Shown piece by piece: positions 5,776 through 6,485 of a stretch of DNA of 6,485 bases; position 1 is the first letter of the stretch, and each line of letters opens with the position of its first letter. The stretch spans positions 1 to 6,485 of the forward strand of contig JACCRA010000794.1 of NCBI GenBank assembly GCA_013813825.1. The letters run 5' to 3'. Origin of the DNA: Pyrinomonadaceae bacterium (lineage in GTDB: Bacteria; Acidobacteriota; Blastocatellia; Pyrinomonadales; Pyrinomonadaceae). Under the pieces are notes generated by a model, which was given only the letters and a program-made list of their open reading frames with translations, was not told the origin of the DNA and did no database searches. Made by a program: the position numbers and the translations under genes.

Positions 5776-6485
5776 ATGCCAGAACAAGGAAACGGTGAGA
5801 ACCCGAACGACTTAAATAACACCGCCGGTAAAACTGCCGTCGCCACCAACAGCGCCGCGACGAGCGCCGGCAATGACCGCGCCGCCGGGGGCGGCGATGG
5901 CGGTGATGACGCCGGGAACCAATCCAACATTGGGACCGCCGATGGCGGCAACGAAATGAGCGACGCCGTCGATGGCGGCGACGAGATGGGCGGTGTCGGC
6001 GGTGGGCGCGGCGGTCAGGCCATCGGGCGCGCGACGGGCATCGGCGCTGGAGGAAGCGGCGGCGAAACCGCCGGCGGCGCTGGGGCTAGAAAGAGCGGCG
6101 GTGTCGGCGCGGGGAAAGCGACCAAGAGCGGCGGCGGCGGTGCTGGTGCAACAAAAAGCGGGGGAGCCGGCGTAGCGAAGGACGCAGCCGCCACTACCGC
6201 TGGCGGAGGCGGTCGCGGCGCGAACGCTGGTGGAAGAGGCATAGCCCAAACCAGCGGCGCTAAAGGCGCGGCAACCACAGTGAAGACGGGCGGCGCGGGC
6301 GACAGCAAAAAACAGGGCGGCGGCGCAATTGGCGGTCAGGGCGGGGGCGGTTCAACTAAAGGCACAGCCGCGACGAAGATTAGTGCGGCTGGCAGAGGCG
6401 CGGCTAAGTCTGGCACCGGAGGGACGGCCACCTCGAAAAGCGGTGGCGTGAGCGGCGGCGGAAGCAAGGGTATGGGGACCATAGG
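5776..6485 (+). CDS. Gly-rich low-complexity protein of unknown function (C-terminus outside window)
   Basis: At least 236 codons read without a stop from ATG 5776 to the right edge. I do not recognise a family. There is no signal peptide or membrane segment, and hydrophobic residues are sparse, so it is predicted to be disordered and intracellular or otherwise exported without a classical signal. Two regions differ. Residues 1-75 are Asn/Asp/Glu-rich and acidic, with a duplicated motif ADGGNEM (55-61) and VDGGDEM (65-71). Residues 76-236 are Gly/Ala/Ser/Thr-rich with regularly placed Lys/Arg. KSGG recurs at 106-109, 117-120, 127-130 and 221-224, and related KSG at 211-213, the first three spaced 10-11 residues apart. 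The basic region resembles low-complexity nucleic-acid-binding tails in composition only. A folded domain may lie beyond the window. It is transcribed divergently from the DUF2721 cluster. Confidence 0.72.
   Translation, partial: MPEQGNGENPNDLNNTAGKTAVATNSAATSAGNDRAAGGGDGGDDAGNQSNIGTADGGNEMSDAVDGGDEMGGVGGGRGGQAIGRATGIGAGGSGGETAGGAGARKSGGVGAGKATKSGGGGAGATKSGGAGVAKDAAATTAGGGGRGANAGGRGIAQTSGAKGAATTVKTGGAGDSKKQGGGAIGGQGGGGSTKGTAATKISAAGRGAAKSGTGGTATSKSGGVSGGGSKGMGTI

Noticed and set aside
5664..6308. Pro/Ala-rich minus-strand open frames opposite the Gly-rich gene
   Set aside because: They are mirror frames of GGC/GCC-rich DNA. The plus strand has a clear Shine-Dalgarno and one continuous frame.

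Overview
The window reads as high-GC chromosomal DNA from a Gram-negative bacterium, most likely an Acidobacteriota member of the Blastocatellia/Pyrinomonadaceae type. That assignment is an inference. It rests on a BON-domain lipoprotein with a long Asn/Thr-rich linker, a secreted amidohydrolase-fold protein with a beta-rich C-terminal addition, and a four-cysteine YggX homologue. No rRNA, tRNA, CRISPR array, transposase or phage gene was seen.

Layout. Positions 1-1589 (minus) hold most of an exported amidohydrolase-family protein whose C-terminus lies outside the window. Positions 1590-1933 are non-coding and contain a strong terminator for the next gene. Positions 1934-2512 (minus) encode the BON lipoprotein. 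Positions 2797-5266 form a compact four-gene minus-strand cluster, in transcription order: a DUF2721 membrane protein (5266-4715), a PflX/COG1313-type radical SAM protein (4718-3690, overlapping the previous stop by 4 bases), a Bcp/PrxQ-type peroxiredoxin (3632-3153) and a YggX-like iron-trafficking protein (3084-2797). Positions 5267-5775 are a divergent intergenic region. From 5776 (plus) a very Gly-rich, low-complexity protein runs off the right edge.

The cluster has a plausible shared theme. Peroxiredoxin removes peroxides, YggX-family proteins protect iron-sulfur proteins against oxidative damage, and the radical SAM enzyme carries an oxygen-sensitive 4Fe-4S cluster. Joint function is inferred from gene order only.

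The most striking structure is a set of 7-base tandem repeats. Arrays of heptamers, three of them folded into inverted repeats, begin at or across the stop codons of the radical SAM, peroxiredoxin and yggX genes. They fill the gaps of the cluster, and a fourth array lies upstream of the cluster's putative promoter. The heptamer sequence differs from gap to gap (GAAAACT/ATCAGTN; GAGGTNA; GGATGAG/GGCGGAG), but the architecture is the same. The second main curiosity is the charge-polarised Gly-rich protein, which has a good ribosome-binding site, a hairpin in its leader and no family I recognise.
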